Assembly (NCBI GenBank): GCA_030168575.1
Contig: CP115555.1
Span: 744,001 to 808,000, forward strand
Source of the DNA: Methanomassiliicoccales archaeon LGM-RCC1
Lineage (GTDB): Archaea; Thermoplasmatota; Thermoplasmata; Methanomassiliicoccales; Methanomethylophilaceae
DNA: 64,000 bases
Reading direction: 5' to 3'
Below, in pieces: positions 49,778 to 57,707 of the stretch. The notes below the pieces were generated by a model. The model did not search any database. It saw only the letters and a list, made by a program, of their open reading frames with translations, and had not been told where the DNA came from. Every line of letters starts with the position of its first letter. Position 1 is the first letter of the stretch. The translations under genes were made by a program, and so were the position numbers.

Positions 49778-50047
49778 TAAGGGAAGAATAAGGATTTTTT
49801 CTTTAACAGTTTCGAAGACGAATTGTTAAGTATTATTGACTGTCAGACCATCTATGAATAATGGGAATGGCCGTCAGGCCGTATGGTCTTTCAACCGCTT
49901 CTCATGATGCCATCGCCGTTTCCTTTCCAAACAGATCCGTTCAGGTACCGGGCGGGCGGTTCGATTCCGATGCCTCAGTCCATGGAACTGAGTTGAGAGG
50001 ATGTTTCTGTTTCGATGTATCTGATATCGACCCGGATAAAGTGTATG
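49778..50047. other. Intergenic stretch upstream of the acyltransferase gene
   Basis: Contains the acyltransferase promoter region (AT-rich 49790-49860, with TTAAGTATTATTG). I see no convincing gene; the short open frames carry no ribosome site or family motif. Confidence 0.4.
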
Positions 50048-50095
50048 CTTCGTCATAAGATGGGGCTTCCACAAGCTGTTTGGTAGCCTTTAGCA
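50048..50095. repeat. Island repeat, copy C (partial)
   Basis: GCTTCGTCATAAGATGGGGC, then CTTCCACAAGCTGTTTGGTAGCC, closely match 47981-48028 of copy B (CTTCGCCATAAGGCGGGG...). Only ~48 bp remain and no att-like core accompanies it, so it appears to be the stub of an older insertion next to tRNA-Ser. Confidence 0.6.
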
Positions 50096-50191
50096 GAGCG
50101 TCAGAGATGAAGAACAGGGACGTTACCCAATGGAATTGTCACAAAAAACGGGTAATGCAGGAAGCAACACAAGGGTACCAGAAGGTAAAGA

Positions 50192-50277
50192 TGGCGCCGA
50201 GAGAGAGATTCGAACTCCCGAGGGCGAGGCCCAGCGGTTTTCGAGACCGCCGCCATACCGGGCTTGGCTATCTCGGC
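50192..50277 (-). tRNA. tRNA-Ser (anticodon CGA), insertion site of the island
   Basis: Class II tRNA: acceptor GCCGAGA/TCTCGGC, anticodon stem GCGGT/ACCGC with loop CTCGAAA (anticodon CGA), long variable arm GGGC-CTC-GCCC, T arm GGGAG-TTCGAAT-CTCTC, discriminator G and encoded CCA. Its 3' terminal bases recur at 47930 and, shorter, at 30698. Confidence 0.95.
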
Positions 50278-50330
50278 TTAGATGCCCCGACATAATTAGT
50301 CTATTAAATATCTTCGTCTATCGCTGTCTA

Positions 50331-51635
50331 ATGACTGATATCACCGATCAGATCAAAGCGGCGAAAGCGGCCACAGTCGGAATGTCCGTCCTGTCCACAG
50401 AAGTCAAGGACAGGGCGCTGGAGGCAATGGCGGTAGCTCTCGATGGGAGCCGTTCAACCATCCTCGAGGAGAACAGGAAGGACCTGGACGAAGCGAGGGA
50501 CAAGATACCTAAGCCGATGTACAAGCGCATGGTCGTGGATGACGCAAAGATCGACGATATGGTCAAAGGAATAAGGAGCGTGGAATCCCTGAAGGACCCC
50601 GTAGGGGGCACGATGTCCACCATTGAACTGGACGACGGTCTCACGCTCTATCAGGTCAGCTGTCCCGTGGGGATGCTGGGCGTGGTGTTCGAATCCCGCC
50701 CCGACGTCGTCCCCCAGATCATGTCCCTCTGCCTGAAGTCAGGCAACTGCGTGGCGTTCAAGGGAGGAAGCGAGGCCCATCGCACCATCAAGGCGATATT
50801 CGATGTCCTCAGGAAGGCTGCGGCGACAGCTGGCGTCAGCGATTCAGCATTCGTGCTCCTGGAGTCCAGGGAGGACTTCAGGGAGATTCTCGACATGGAC
50901 GGCTACATAGACCTCCTGATCCCCCGCGGTTCCAACAGCTTCGTGAAATACGTCCAGGAGAACACCAGGATCCCGGTGCTCGGTCACGCAGCAGGCATCT
51001 GCCACATCTATGTGGATTCGGAATGCGATCAGTCGATGGCGGTGGAGGTAGCGACGGATTCCAAGGTGCAGTACCCCGCTGTCTGTAATGCGGTGGAGAA
51101 CATCCTCGTGGATTCGAAGATCGTGGAGGAGTTCCTTCCCAAGCTCGCCTCCTCTCTCACGGAGAAGGGAGTGGAGATCAGGGGTGACGACCGTGTGAGG
51201 TCGATCGTCAAGGAGGCCGTCCAGGCCACGGAAGATGATTGGTACGAGGAGTACGGCGACCTAATAGTCGCGGTCAAAGTCGTAGATTCGCTCCAGGAGG
51301 CCATAGACTTCATCAACTCTCACAGCTCGCATCATACCGATGCGATCATCACAAGCAATATGCAGAAGGCATCGGTGTTCGTCAAGATGGTCGATTCCGC
51401 TGACGTGTTCGTCAACGCGTCCACGCGCTTCGCGGACGGCTACAGGTTCGGCAAGGGAGCCGAGGTCGGGATAAGCACCAACAAGATACATGCTCGCGGC
51501 CCCATGGGAATGGAGGGCCTGATGATCTACAAGTATGTGCTCATAGGCAACGGCCAGGTCGTCAAGGACTACGTCGGCAGGGATGCCAAGGCGTTCACGC
51601 ACAAGAGACTGGACTCGGAGTGTCCTTTGAGGTGA
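50331..51635 (+). CDS. proA: Glutamate-5-semialdehyde dehydrogenase (gamma-glutamyl phosphate reductase)
   Basis: Protein of 434 residues, second step of proline synthesis. I start at the ATG at 50331, ~25 nt after an ATTAAATA box; the frame is open back into tRNA-Ser. GMLGVVFESRPDVVPQIMSL, LKSGNCVAFKGGSEA, LIPRGSNSFVKY and GHAAGICHIYVD are characteristic. The catalytic Cys lies in YPAVCNAVENIL around residue 248. The end carries NASTRFADGYRFGKGAEVGISTNKIHARGP. The gene precedes proB by 4 nt, reversing the usual bacterial proBA order. Confidence 0.96.
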   Translation: MTDITDQIKAAKAATVGMSVLSTEVKDRALEAMAVALDGSRSTILEENRKDLDEARDKIPKPMYKRMVVDDAKIDDMVKGIRSVESLKDPVGGTMSTIELDDGLTLYQVSCPVGMLGVVFESRPDVVPQIMSLCLKSGNCVAFKGGSEAHRTIKAIFDVLRKAAATAGVSDSAFVLLESREDFREILDMDGYIDLLIPRGSNSFVKYVQENTRIPVLGHAAGICHIYVDSECDQSMAVEVATDSKVQYPAVCNAVENILVDSKIVEEFLPKLASSLTEKGVEIRGDDRVRSIVKEAVQATEDDWYEEYGDLIVAVKVVDSLQEAIDFINSHSSHHTDAIITSNMQKASVFVKMVDSADVFVNASTRFADGYRFGKGAEVGISTNKIHARGPMGMEGLMIYKYVLIGNGQVVKDYVGRDAKAFTHKRLDSECPLR

Positions 51636-51639
51636 TACG

Positions 51640-52752
51640 ATGTCTAGGAAGGATATTCTCGGAGAGGTCGGACGTGTCGTCATCAAGATAGGGACCACAT
51701 CCCTCATGCAGGGCAGGAAGTCCATATCGATCGATTTCATGGACTCCGTCGCGGAGCAGGTTAAGGCGCTGAAGGATGAGGGCAAGGAGGTCCTGATAGT
51801 CACATCAGGGGCCATCGGAGTCGGCCTCAAGGCCATGAAGGTCCAGGCCAATCCCAACGATATCCCGATAAGGCAGGCAGCGGCATCCGTCGGCCAGAGC
51901 ATACTGATGCAGAGATGGGCCGACAGCTTCCAGAGGCAGGGGATGATCGTCGGGCAGATTCTGATGTCCCTCGACACATACTCCGACAGGGACAGTGCGA
52001 TAAACCTCAACAACACAATCGATTCACTGTTGGACAACGGCGTGATCCCGATCTTCAACGAGAACGACGCCGTCTGCATCACGGAGATCAAGTTCGGTGA
52101 CAACGACACGTTGTCAGCGATAGTGGCCAGCAGGACGGATGCGGACCTCCTTATCATCCTCTCAGATGTCAAGGGACTGTACGATTCCGATCCCACAAAG
52201 AATCCTGACGCCAAGCTCGTTCCGGTGGTCCATAATGTGGACGCATCCGTCCGTTCCATGGCAGGGGAGAGCAGCACCGGTCTCGGAACCGGCGGCATGA
52301 GGACGAAGTTGGACGCAGCGGTCATATGCAAGGATGCAGGCTGCAGCATGATCATCGCATCCAGCAAGGAGCCCGATGCAATCTACAGGGCGGCTACCGG
52401 CGACGACATCGGAACGATATTCGTCTCCGACAGCGAGATCTCCAAGAAGCGCAGATGGATCAAGTCCGCTCATGCATCCGGAAGGCTCGTCATCGACCCT
52501 GGTGCGGAGAAGGCTGTCCTGGACCACAAGTCATTGCTCCCTGTGGGGATTCGTTCCGTAGAAGGCACCTTCGACAAGGGTGAGGTCGTGGACATCATCT
52601 GTGAGGGCCACAGGATCGCCAAAGGCATAGCCGGATACGGCTCCAAGGAGATGTCGGCGATAGCCGGCAAGCATACTGCGGAGCTCGAGGGAATTCTCGG
52701 ACGCAAGGATCACAAGGAAGCAATAATCTCAGAGAATCTGGTTGTCCTCTGA
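51640..52752 (+). CDS. proB: Glutamate 5-kinase with PUA domain
   Basis: Protein of 370 residues, the first step of proline synthesis. The amino acid kinase domain shows VVIKIGTTSL, VTSGAIGVGLKAM, RQAAASVGQSILMQRW, IFNENDAVC, FGDNDTLSAIVA and GTGGMRTKLDAA. Residues from ~275 form a C-terminal PUA domain (GRLVIDPGAEKAVLDHKSLLPVGI) as in most bacterial enzymes. It lies 4 nt downstream of proA, so translation is likely coupled. No proC is in the window. A hairpin follows. Confidence 0.96.
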   Translation: MSRKDILGEVGRVVIKIGTTSLMQGRKSISIDFMDSVAEQVKALKDEGKEVLIVTSGAIGVGLKAMKVQANPNDIPIRQAAASVGQSILMQRWADSFQRQGMIVGQILMSLDTYSDRDSAINLNNTIDSLLDNGVIPIFNENDAVCITEIKFGDNDTLSAIVASRTDADLLIILSDVKGLYDSDPTKNPDAKLVPVVHNVDASVRSMAGESSTGLGTGGMRTKLDAAVICKDAGCSMIIASSKEPDAIYRAATGDDIGTIFVSDSEISKKRRWIKSAHASGRLVIDPGAEKAVLDHKSLLPVGIRSVEGTFDKGEVVDIICEGHRIAKGIAGYGSKEMSAIAGKHTAELEGILGRKDHKEAIISENLVVL

Positions 52753-52803
52753 TCAAGTTCATCAAAGCTGCATAACTGCGCCGTTGAAATAAACAAGAAA
52801 GAT

Positions 52804-52821
52804 CGGGGGATCGCTCCCCCG
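52804..52821. terminator. Hairpin between proB and the symporter gene
   Basis: CGGGGGA-TCGC-TCCCCCG is a perfect 7-bp stem between convergent genes. A pyrimidine/AAAA-TTT context on both sides suits a shared terminator. Confidence 0.7.
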
Positions 52822-52834
52822 TAAAAGTTTGTGC

Positions 52835-54301
52835 TTACTCCTCTACTCCCTCTTCCTGAGGCGAGTCCCACTCGGTTACACCCGAGGGGTCGGAGAGAAC
52901 GTCCTTGGTGAAGATAGGCTCCTTGATGCCGTTCTTCTTCTGTTCCCTGTAGTCGTGGTAGGCCTCCATGACCGGCTTGGCCAGAAGTGCTACGACCACT
53001 ACGTTGATGGCTCCCATTGCTGCCATGAACGTATCCGATATTGTATCCATTAGAGACACGTTGATGAGACAGGATGCGAACGCCACAACGACGATGATCA
53101 AACGCATGACGAATATCAGCAGGTTGTTGTCCTTGATGAACCTCATGTTGGCCTCGGACATGGTGTAGTATCCGAGCATGCTGGTGAATGCGAAGACGAA
53201 CAGGAACAGGGCGATAACTGTGGATGCCCAGGGTCCGACTGCCTGTGATGCGACGTACATGACAAGGGGGGCCTTCTGCAGGATGATCTCATGGTCTGCG
53301 TTGTAACACAGTGCCTCGATCTGGGACCAGTCTCCGAACGAGAGAACGGCCAGAGCGGTGAAGGTACAGACGATGAGGGTGTCGACGATGACACCGAAGG
53401 ACTGCATGAGTCCCTGCTTGACAGGGTGCGTGGTGTGTGCGGTTCCTGCTATGTTGGCGATGGAACCCAGTCCAGCCTCGTTGGAGAACACTCCTCTCTT
53501 CAGACCGATCATGATGACGGTTCCGATTCCTCCACCCAAGATCGCGGGACCGGAGAAGGCGTACTGGAAGATCATGTAGATTGCGTTTCCGACGTTCTGG
53601 AAGTTGACACAGATGACTGCGAGTGCTAGGATGATCCACAGAACGGCCATTGCGGGAACGACCCTGGAGGAGAACACTCCGACGATCTTCGTTCCGCTGA
53701 AGATGATGATGGCCGCAAGGAACGCGATGAGCGCACCGACGATTGTGGGGTCGACATCGAATGCTGTTGCGATCGCATCAGCGGAGTTGTTGGCCTGGAC
53801 TCCTACGAATCCGATACCGAAGGTCACGAAGATCATGAAGGCCAGGGCGATTCCCAGCTTCCTGCTCTTGAGTCCCTTCGTAGCGTAGTACGCAGGTCCA
53901 CCGTAGTAACTTCCGTCCGACTTCCTCTCTTTGTAGATCTGAGCCGCTGTGGACTCGAAGAAGCTAGTTCCTGCACCGATGAGTGCGAAGATCCACATCC
54001 AGAAGACCGCTCCGGGTCCTCCGGTGACGATGGCGGTTGCCACTCCGGCGATGTTTCCTACACCGATACGGGCACCCATTCCGAGACAGAACGCCTCGAA
54101 CGATGACAGTCTTTTATCTCCTTTACCTTCGCTGACTCCGGACAGGGCGAGCTTTGCGTTCTCACCCATGTGGGTGATCTGCATCACCTTGAGCCTGTAA
54201 GCGAAGTACAATCCGAGACCGATCAGACATACGAAGGCGATGTACCAAATGTATGTGTTGAGGGGATCGAATATATCTGACAGGGTTTCTGCTATTCCCA
54301 T
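52835..54301 (-). CDS. Alanine/glycine:cation symporter (AGCS family)
   Basis: Protein of 488 residues with ~11 helices that takes up alanine or glycine with Na+ or H+. Family motifs are SFEAFCLGMGARIGVGNIAGVATAI (first signature), GGPGAVFWMWIFALIGAGTSFFESTAAQIYK, the extracellular YYGGPAYYATKGL, and LKRGVFSNEAGLGSIANIAGTAHTTHPVKQG late. It lacks a long N-terminal extension. Its promoter (TTTATATTAATTAAA on the minus strand, ~54381-54395) lies ~85 nt upstream, leaving a leader that contains a 21-nt palindrome. Confidence 0.95.
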   Translation of the reverse strand: MGIAETLSDIFDPLNTYIWYIAFVCLIGLGLYFAYRLKVMQITHMGENAKLALSGVSEGKGDKRLSSFEAFCLGMGARIGVGNIAGVATAIVTGGPGAVFWMWIFALIGAGTSFFESTAAQIYKERKSDGSYYGGPAYYATKGLKSRKLGIALAFMIFVTFGIGFVGVQANNSADAIATAFDVDPTIVGALIAFLAAIIIFSGTKIVGVFSSRVVPAMAVLWIILALAVICVNFQNVGNAIYMIFQYAFSGPAILGGGIGTVIMIGLKRGVFSNEAGLGSIANIAGTAHTTHPVKQGLMQSFGVIVDTLIVCTFTALAVLSFGDWSQIEALCYNADHEIILQKAPLVMYVASQAVGPWASTVIALFLFVFAFTSMLGYYTMSEANMRFIKDNNLLIFVMRLIIVVVAFASCLINVSLMDTISDTFMAAMGAINVVVVALLAKPVMEAYHDYREQKKNGIKEPIFTKDVLSDPSGVTEWDSPQEEGVEE

Positions 54302-54632
54302 GAGTTAAACCTCAATTGAGTTACGATTGCGAATGGTATCTAAGAGATACCATCAATCTATGGCCACCCCATCCTCATTTAATTAATATAAAGATTGTCA
54401 GACTTATTCGATTTTCGTAATTATAGGTACTTTTGCTGTATTAATCGAAAAAACTACTGCGAAAAATAAGCAAAATCGAAAAAAATTATTGTGATTCGTA
54501 GAAATTCTATTGATATCGAATAATTTGGTCAATAATCGTTGACCTATGCTAACTTTGATTCATTTAGAGCTTAATTGTCAGCATCGATCATGGAGACGTG
54601 AACTATGACTCAGGAGAAGTGTTGGATAAACA
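54302..54632 (-). promoter_or_regulatory. AT-rich leader and promoter region of the symporter gene
   Basis: A perfect inverted repeat ATGGTATCT-AAG-AGATACCAT (54333-54353) lies between the TATA box (~54381-54395) and the start codon, and could act as an operator or RNA hairpin. CTCAATTGAG (54311-54320), another palindrome, lies nearer the start. The rest (54396-54632) is strongly AT-rich without a gene. Confidence 0.45.
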
Positions 54633-54708
54633 TGGTGGACCCGGCCGGATTTGAACCGGCGACCTCCGCAATGTCAATGCGACGTCATAACCCCTAGACC
54701 ACGGGTCC
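54633..54708 (-). tRNA. tRNA-Val (anticodon GAC)
   Basis: Acceptor GGACCCG/CGGGTCC, D stem GTC/GAC, anticodon stem TCGCA/TGCGG with loop TTGACAT (anticodon GAC), T arm GCCGG-TTCAAAT-CCGGC, discriminator A and encoded CCA. Confidence 0.95.
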
Positions 54709-54771
54709 GATGTACGGACGATAGACTGGCAGTACATAAAGCTTTTTAGTCACGCGTTTGATTGAAGGTCG

Positions 54772-55755
54772 ATGATCACATTAGGCATCGAGGGTACCGC
54801 CCACACGCTGGGTGTCGGGATCGTGGATTCGGATCACAACGTCCTAGCCAACGAACTCGACATGTTCAGGCCGAAGAACGGCGGTCTCCACCCCAGGGAA
54901 GCTGCAAACCATCATGTGGACGTCGTCTCCACGGTGATGCAGCAGGCCTTCGATGCCTCGGGACTGAAACCCGGTGACATCGATGTCGTATCGTTCTCGA
55001 TGGGCCCCGGACTCGGGCCCTGTCTGCGTGTCGCCGCAACGGCTGCAAGGGCGTTCGCCCTCACGATGGGGATCCCGATAGTGGGAGTGAACCATTGCGT
55101 CGCCCACGTGGAGATCGGAAGGGCCCTATGCGGATGCGATGACCCCGCCCTGCTGTACGCTTCAGGCGGGAACACTCAGATCATCGCCTTCGCCGAAGGC
55201 AAGTACAGGATCTTCGGAGAGACGCAGGACATCGGTATCGGCAACATGCTGGACAAGCTCGGAAGGGACCTCGGTATGGGATTCTACGCCGGACCGATCT
55301 TCGAGAAGCTGGCCAAGGAAGGCAAGGAGTATCACGAGCTCCCCTATTCAGTGAAAGGCATGGATGTGGCATTCTCAGGCCTTATGACGGCTGCACTGAA
55401 CCTTCAGAGGAAGGGAGTTCCGTTGGAGGACATCGCGCTGTCCGTCCAGGAGACCGCTTACGCCATGCTCACAGAGGTCACCGAGAGGGCAATGGCCCAC
55501 ATCGGAAAGGACGAGGTCCTCTTAGGCGGAGGCGTCGCCCAGAACAACCGTCTGAAGGAGATGGTCAGGGAGATGGCGGAGGCCCGCGGAGCTGAGATGT
55601 ACTGTCCCGACCGCAGGTTCTGCATGGACAACGGCGCTATGATCGCTTGGCTCGGCAGCGAGATGTACGAGTCCGGCGTGAGGATGAACATCAACGACAC
55701 CATCGTGAATCAGAGATTCAGGACAGACGAGGTCGATGTCACTTGGAGGAGCTGA
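54772..55755 (+). CDS. kae1: tRNA N6-threonylcarbamoyladenosine synthase subunit Kae1
   Basis: Protein of 327 residues, the catalytic subunit of the archaeal KEOPS complex that adds threonylcarbamoyl to A37 of ANN-reading tRNAs. ITLGIEGTAHTLGVGIVD opens the ASKHA fold. The metal-binding HxxxH is in NHCVAHVEIG. The nucleotide-binding YASGGNTQII and GGGVAQNNRL are present. In many euryarchaea Kae1 is fused to the kinase Bud32; here the chain ends after the Kae1 domain, so bud32 must be elsewhere. It converges with the DHH gene, overlapping by 17 nt. Confidence 0.96.
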   Translation: MITLGIEGTAHTLGVGIVDSDHNVLANELDMFRPKNGGLHPREAANHHVDVVSTVMQQAFDASGLKPGDIDVVSFSMGPGLGPCLRVAATAARAFALTMGIPIVGVNHCVAHVEIGRALCGCDDPALLYASGGNTQIIAFAEGKYRIFGETQDIGIGNMLDKLGRDLGMGFYAGPIFEKLAKEGKEYHELPYSVKGMDVAFSGLMTAALNLQRKGVPLEDIALSVQETAYAMLTEVTERAMAHIGKDEVLLGGGVAQNNRLKEMVREMAEARGAEMYCPDRRFCMDNGAMIAWLGSEMYESGVRMNINDTIVNQRFRTDEVDVTWRS

Positions 55756-57085
55756 GCTGCTTCTCCAGAATAGAATCAAGGTTCTCTAAGAAGCCCTCTA
55801 CCATCTCGGCAGGGATGGAACCGCCTGCAGCGATCCTGTGACCGCCGCCTTCTCCGCCGACGGATGCACAAGCCTCCCTCATGGCGACAGCGAGGTCGAT
55901 TCCTCTGTCCAGCTGCTTCCACATCCCTCTCGACGAGAGGTTGACGGGATCCTTGGACTGATTCATTCCGATGGTGGGCTTGTCGGGATCCCCGATGCAC
56001 TGCATCGCGATTCCACAGAGCATTCCAGTGAAACCGGAATCGGTGCTGTCGAACCACTGGAAGTGATTCCTCTGGTTCAAGCCTTTCTTGTCCAGTTCCA
56101 CCATGTTGAGGACGACGTCCCTGTTGGAGTCGTTCATCAGCTTGGCGCCGAGCTCGATGGATTTGACATCTCCCATTCCAGCGGAGATGCCCATGCCTCC
56201 GAATCCTGCGCGGCCGCAGCTGTTGAGCACCGATGAGAGGTACTCTGCATCCATCTTGAATCCTGTGAGGAAGTACCTTGTGCGGGCGATCTCGTTCAGC
56301 GATGATTCGAGCATGCCCTGCTCTGTAAGTCTGACCGCTATGAGCGACGAGAGCTTCCTCTTCTCGTCCTCGTTGAGATCCATGTAGGATTTGCCGTGGT
56401 CTATCCCGGCATCGTCCAGTATCTTGGCCACACCGTCCTCGTTGCCGCTAATCCCGCGGATGTAGGGGTCGGTGGTGAGATAGAGCTGCGTCATCAGGTC
56501 TCCTGCGGGGATCAGCGATCCCGGCATCTCCTCCACGAAGCCTCTCTTCTTCCCTTCCTCGAGGAGGTATACGTTCAGACCGGACAGGCCGTTGATGTGC
56601 TGTCTGTCGCCGGCGATGCCTGCGAAGGCAACCTGGACAAGATCCCAGTTGGCCTCGTTCATGGTCACCGCGAAGAGCAGCGCCATGGTGGCTCCGCATC
56701 CGGAGGTCATCCCGTCGATTCCGTATAGGTGAGGGTTGGCGTAGCATACGCGCTGCGCTTCTGAGATGATGGTGTGGTGGTCAAGGACCACGATGTCGTT
56801 CTTCATGGCATCCAGCTGGTCGATGTACGACGCACCGAGATCCGTGATGATTATGCAGTCGGTCTTGGTGCTGCGGATGATGTCCATGTTGTAGTCGTTG
56901 AGCGTTGTGAAAAGGGTCACACGGAACTCCTTCCCTTCGCGGAGCAGGGTCTGTGCGATGATCGATGCGGCAGATACGCCGTCAGCATCGTAGTGAGAAT
57001 AGACTTGGATAAACTCATGCCCGCGGACGATGTCCGCGGCATGAGATAAGGTTGTAAGAAGTTTTGAGGGGACCTCAGTCTCCAT
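55739..57085 (-). CDS. RecJ-like DHH phosphoesterase/nuclease
   Basis: Protein of 448 residues. YSHYDADGVSAAS at ~28 and VLDHHTII at ~97 are the metal-binding motifs of the DHH domain, and GGGHRIAAGGSIP near the end is the DHHA1 signature. In archaea such proteins (RecJ/GAN group) are single-strand DNA or RNA exonucleases tied to the replisome. The ATG at 57085 starts 5 nt after the rps15 stop; a GTG at 57094 overlapping it is an alternative. The order rps15-recJ is common in euryarchaea and supports the call. Confidence 0.88.
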   Translation of the reverse strand: METEVPSKLLTTLSHAADIVRGHEFIQVYSHYDADGVSAASIIAQTLLREGKEFRVTLFTTLNDYNMDIIRSTKTDCIIITDLGASYIDQLDAMKNDIVVLDHHTIISEAQRVCYANPHLYGIDGMTSGCGATMALLFAVTMNEANWDLVQVAFAGIAGDRQHINGLSGLNVYLLEEGKKRGFVEEMPGSLIPAGDLMTQLYLTTDPYIRGISGNEDGVAKILDDAGIDHGKSYMDLNEDEKRKLSSLIAVRLTEQGMLESSLNEIARTRYFLTGFKMDAEYLSSVLNSCGRAGFGGMGISAGMGDVKSIELGAKLMNDSNRDVVLNMVELDKKGLNQRNHFQWFDSTDSGFTGMLCGIAMQCIGDPDKPTIGMNQSKDPVNLSSRGMWKQLDRGIDLAVAMREACASVGGEGGGHRIAAGGSIPAEMVEGFLENLDSILEKQLSSSK

Positions 57086-57090
57086 ATAAC

Positions 57091-57546
57091 TCACTTAAGC
57101 ATGAGTTCCGCGTTGCTGAGAGAATACTTCCAGTCTGCGGGGAGGACTCCGTTCCTCTTGTAGTAGCGCTCCAGTCTCCTGATCTTTGCCTCGATCATGA
57201 GAAGGCCTCTCCTGTTGGAGACGTCTCCCCTGTTGTTCTTCAAGTGAACGTTCAGTGAGATTGCGCGCCTCATGAGGTTTGAAAGGTCCTCGGGAAGAGC
57301 GGGTGCGACTCCCTTCTCAGCCATGATCTCGGTGATCGTCTTGCCGGTAGCGAGCTTAACGTCAGGTACTCCGTACTGGTCCCTGAGGATAAGTCCGATC
57401 TGGGCGGAGATGATTCCGTCTTTCGCGAGTTTCACGATGAGGTCCTCGATTTCGGTGGCGTTGAGGGGTACCCATGCGGGATTCTCGGAAACCATTGGGT
57501 GCTTTGAACAGGATTTTCCCTTTCTTCTTGTGTGCATTCTTGCCAT
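57091..57546 (-). CDS. rps15: Small-subunit ribosomal protein S15 (archaeal/eukaryal S13e type)
   Basis: Protein of 151 residues that binds 16S rRNA helices in the platform. MARMHTRRKGKSCSKHP is the archaeal N-terminal extension. The core has DGIISAQIGLILRDQYGVPD and HLKNNRGDVSNRRGLLMIEAKIRRLERYYKR. The ATG at 57546 is preceded by a strong GGAGGATC site, and a TTTATATA box lies ~60 nt upstream (57605-57612). The open frame upstream of this ATG is not coding. It is the first gene of a two-gene unit with the DHH nuclease. Confidence 0.97.
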   Translation of the reverse strand: MARMHTRRKGKSCSKHPMVSENPAWVPLNATEIEDLIVKLAKDGIISAQIGLILRDQYGVPDVKLATGKTITEIMAEKGVAPALPEDLSNLMRRAISLNVHLKNNRGDVSNRRGLLMIEAKIRRLERYYKRNGVLPADWKYSLSNAELMLK

Positions 57547-57707
57547 AGTGTGATCCTCCGAATCATATCTAGGCGGCGAGGCTACGCATGCGATTATAGA
57601 AGAAGTATATAAACATTCGAGGGACCGAAGGCATCCGTCCCTTTTTCCTGTCAAACGCATCAAATTTATAAGTGTTAACGATTGGTAAGTCGTCCTGAGG
57701 AAGGTAA

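Noticed and set aside
49861-50058. 65-residue open frame between the acyltransferase gene and repeat copy C
   Set aside because: No ribosome site or recognisable motif; the sequence looks like remnant DNA.
30690-50300. Search for integrase, transposase, PPTase, MbtH or thioesterase genes in the island
   Set aside because: None seen in any frame on either strand, so no such feature is claimed.
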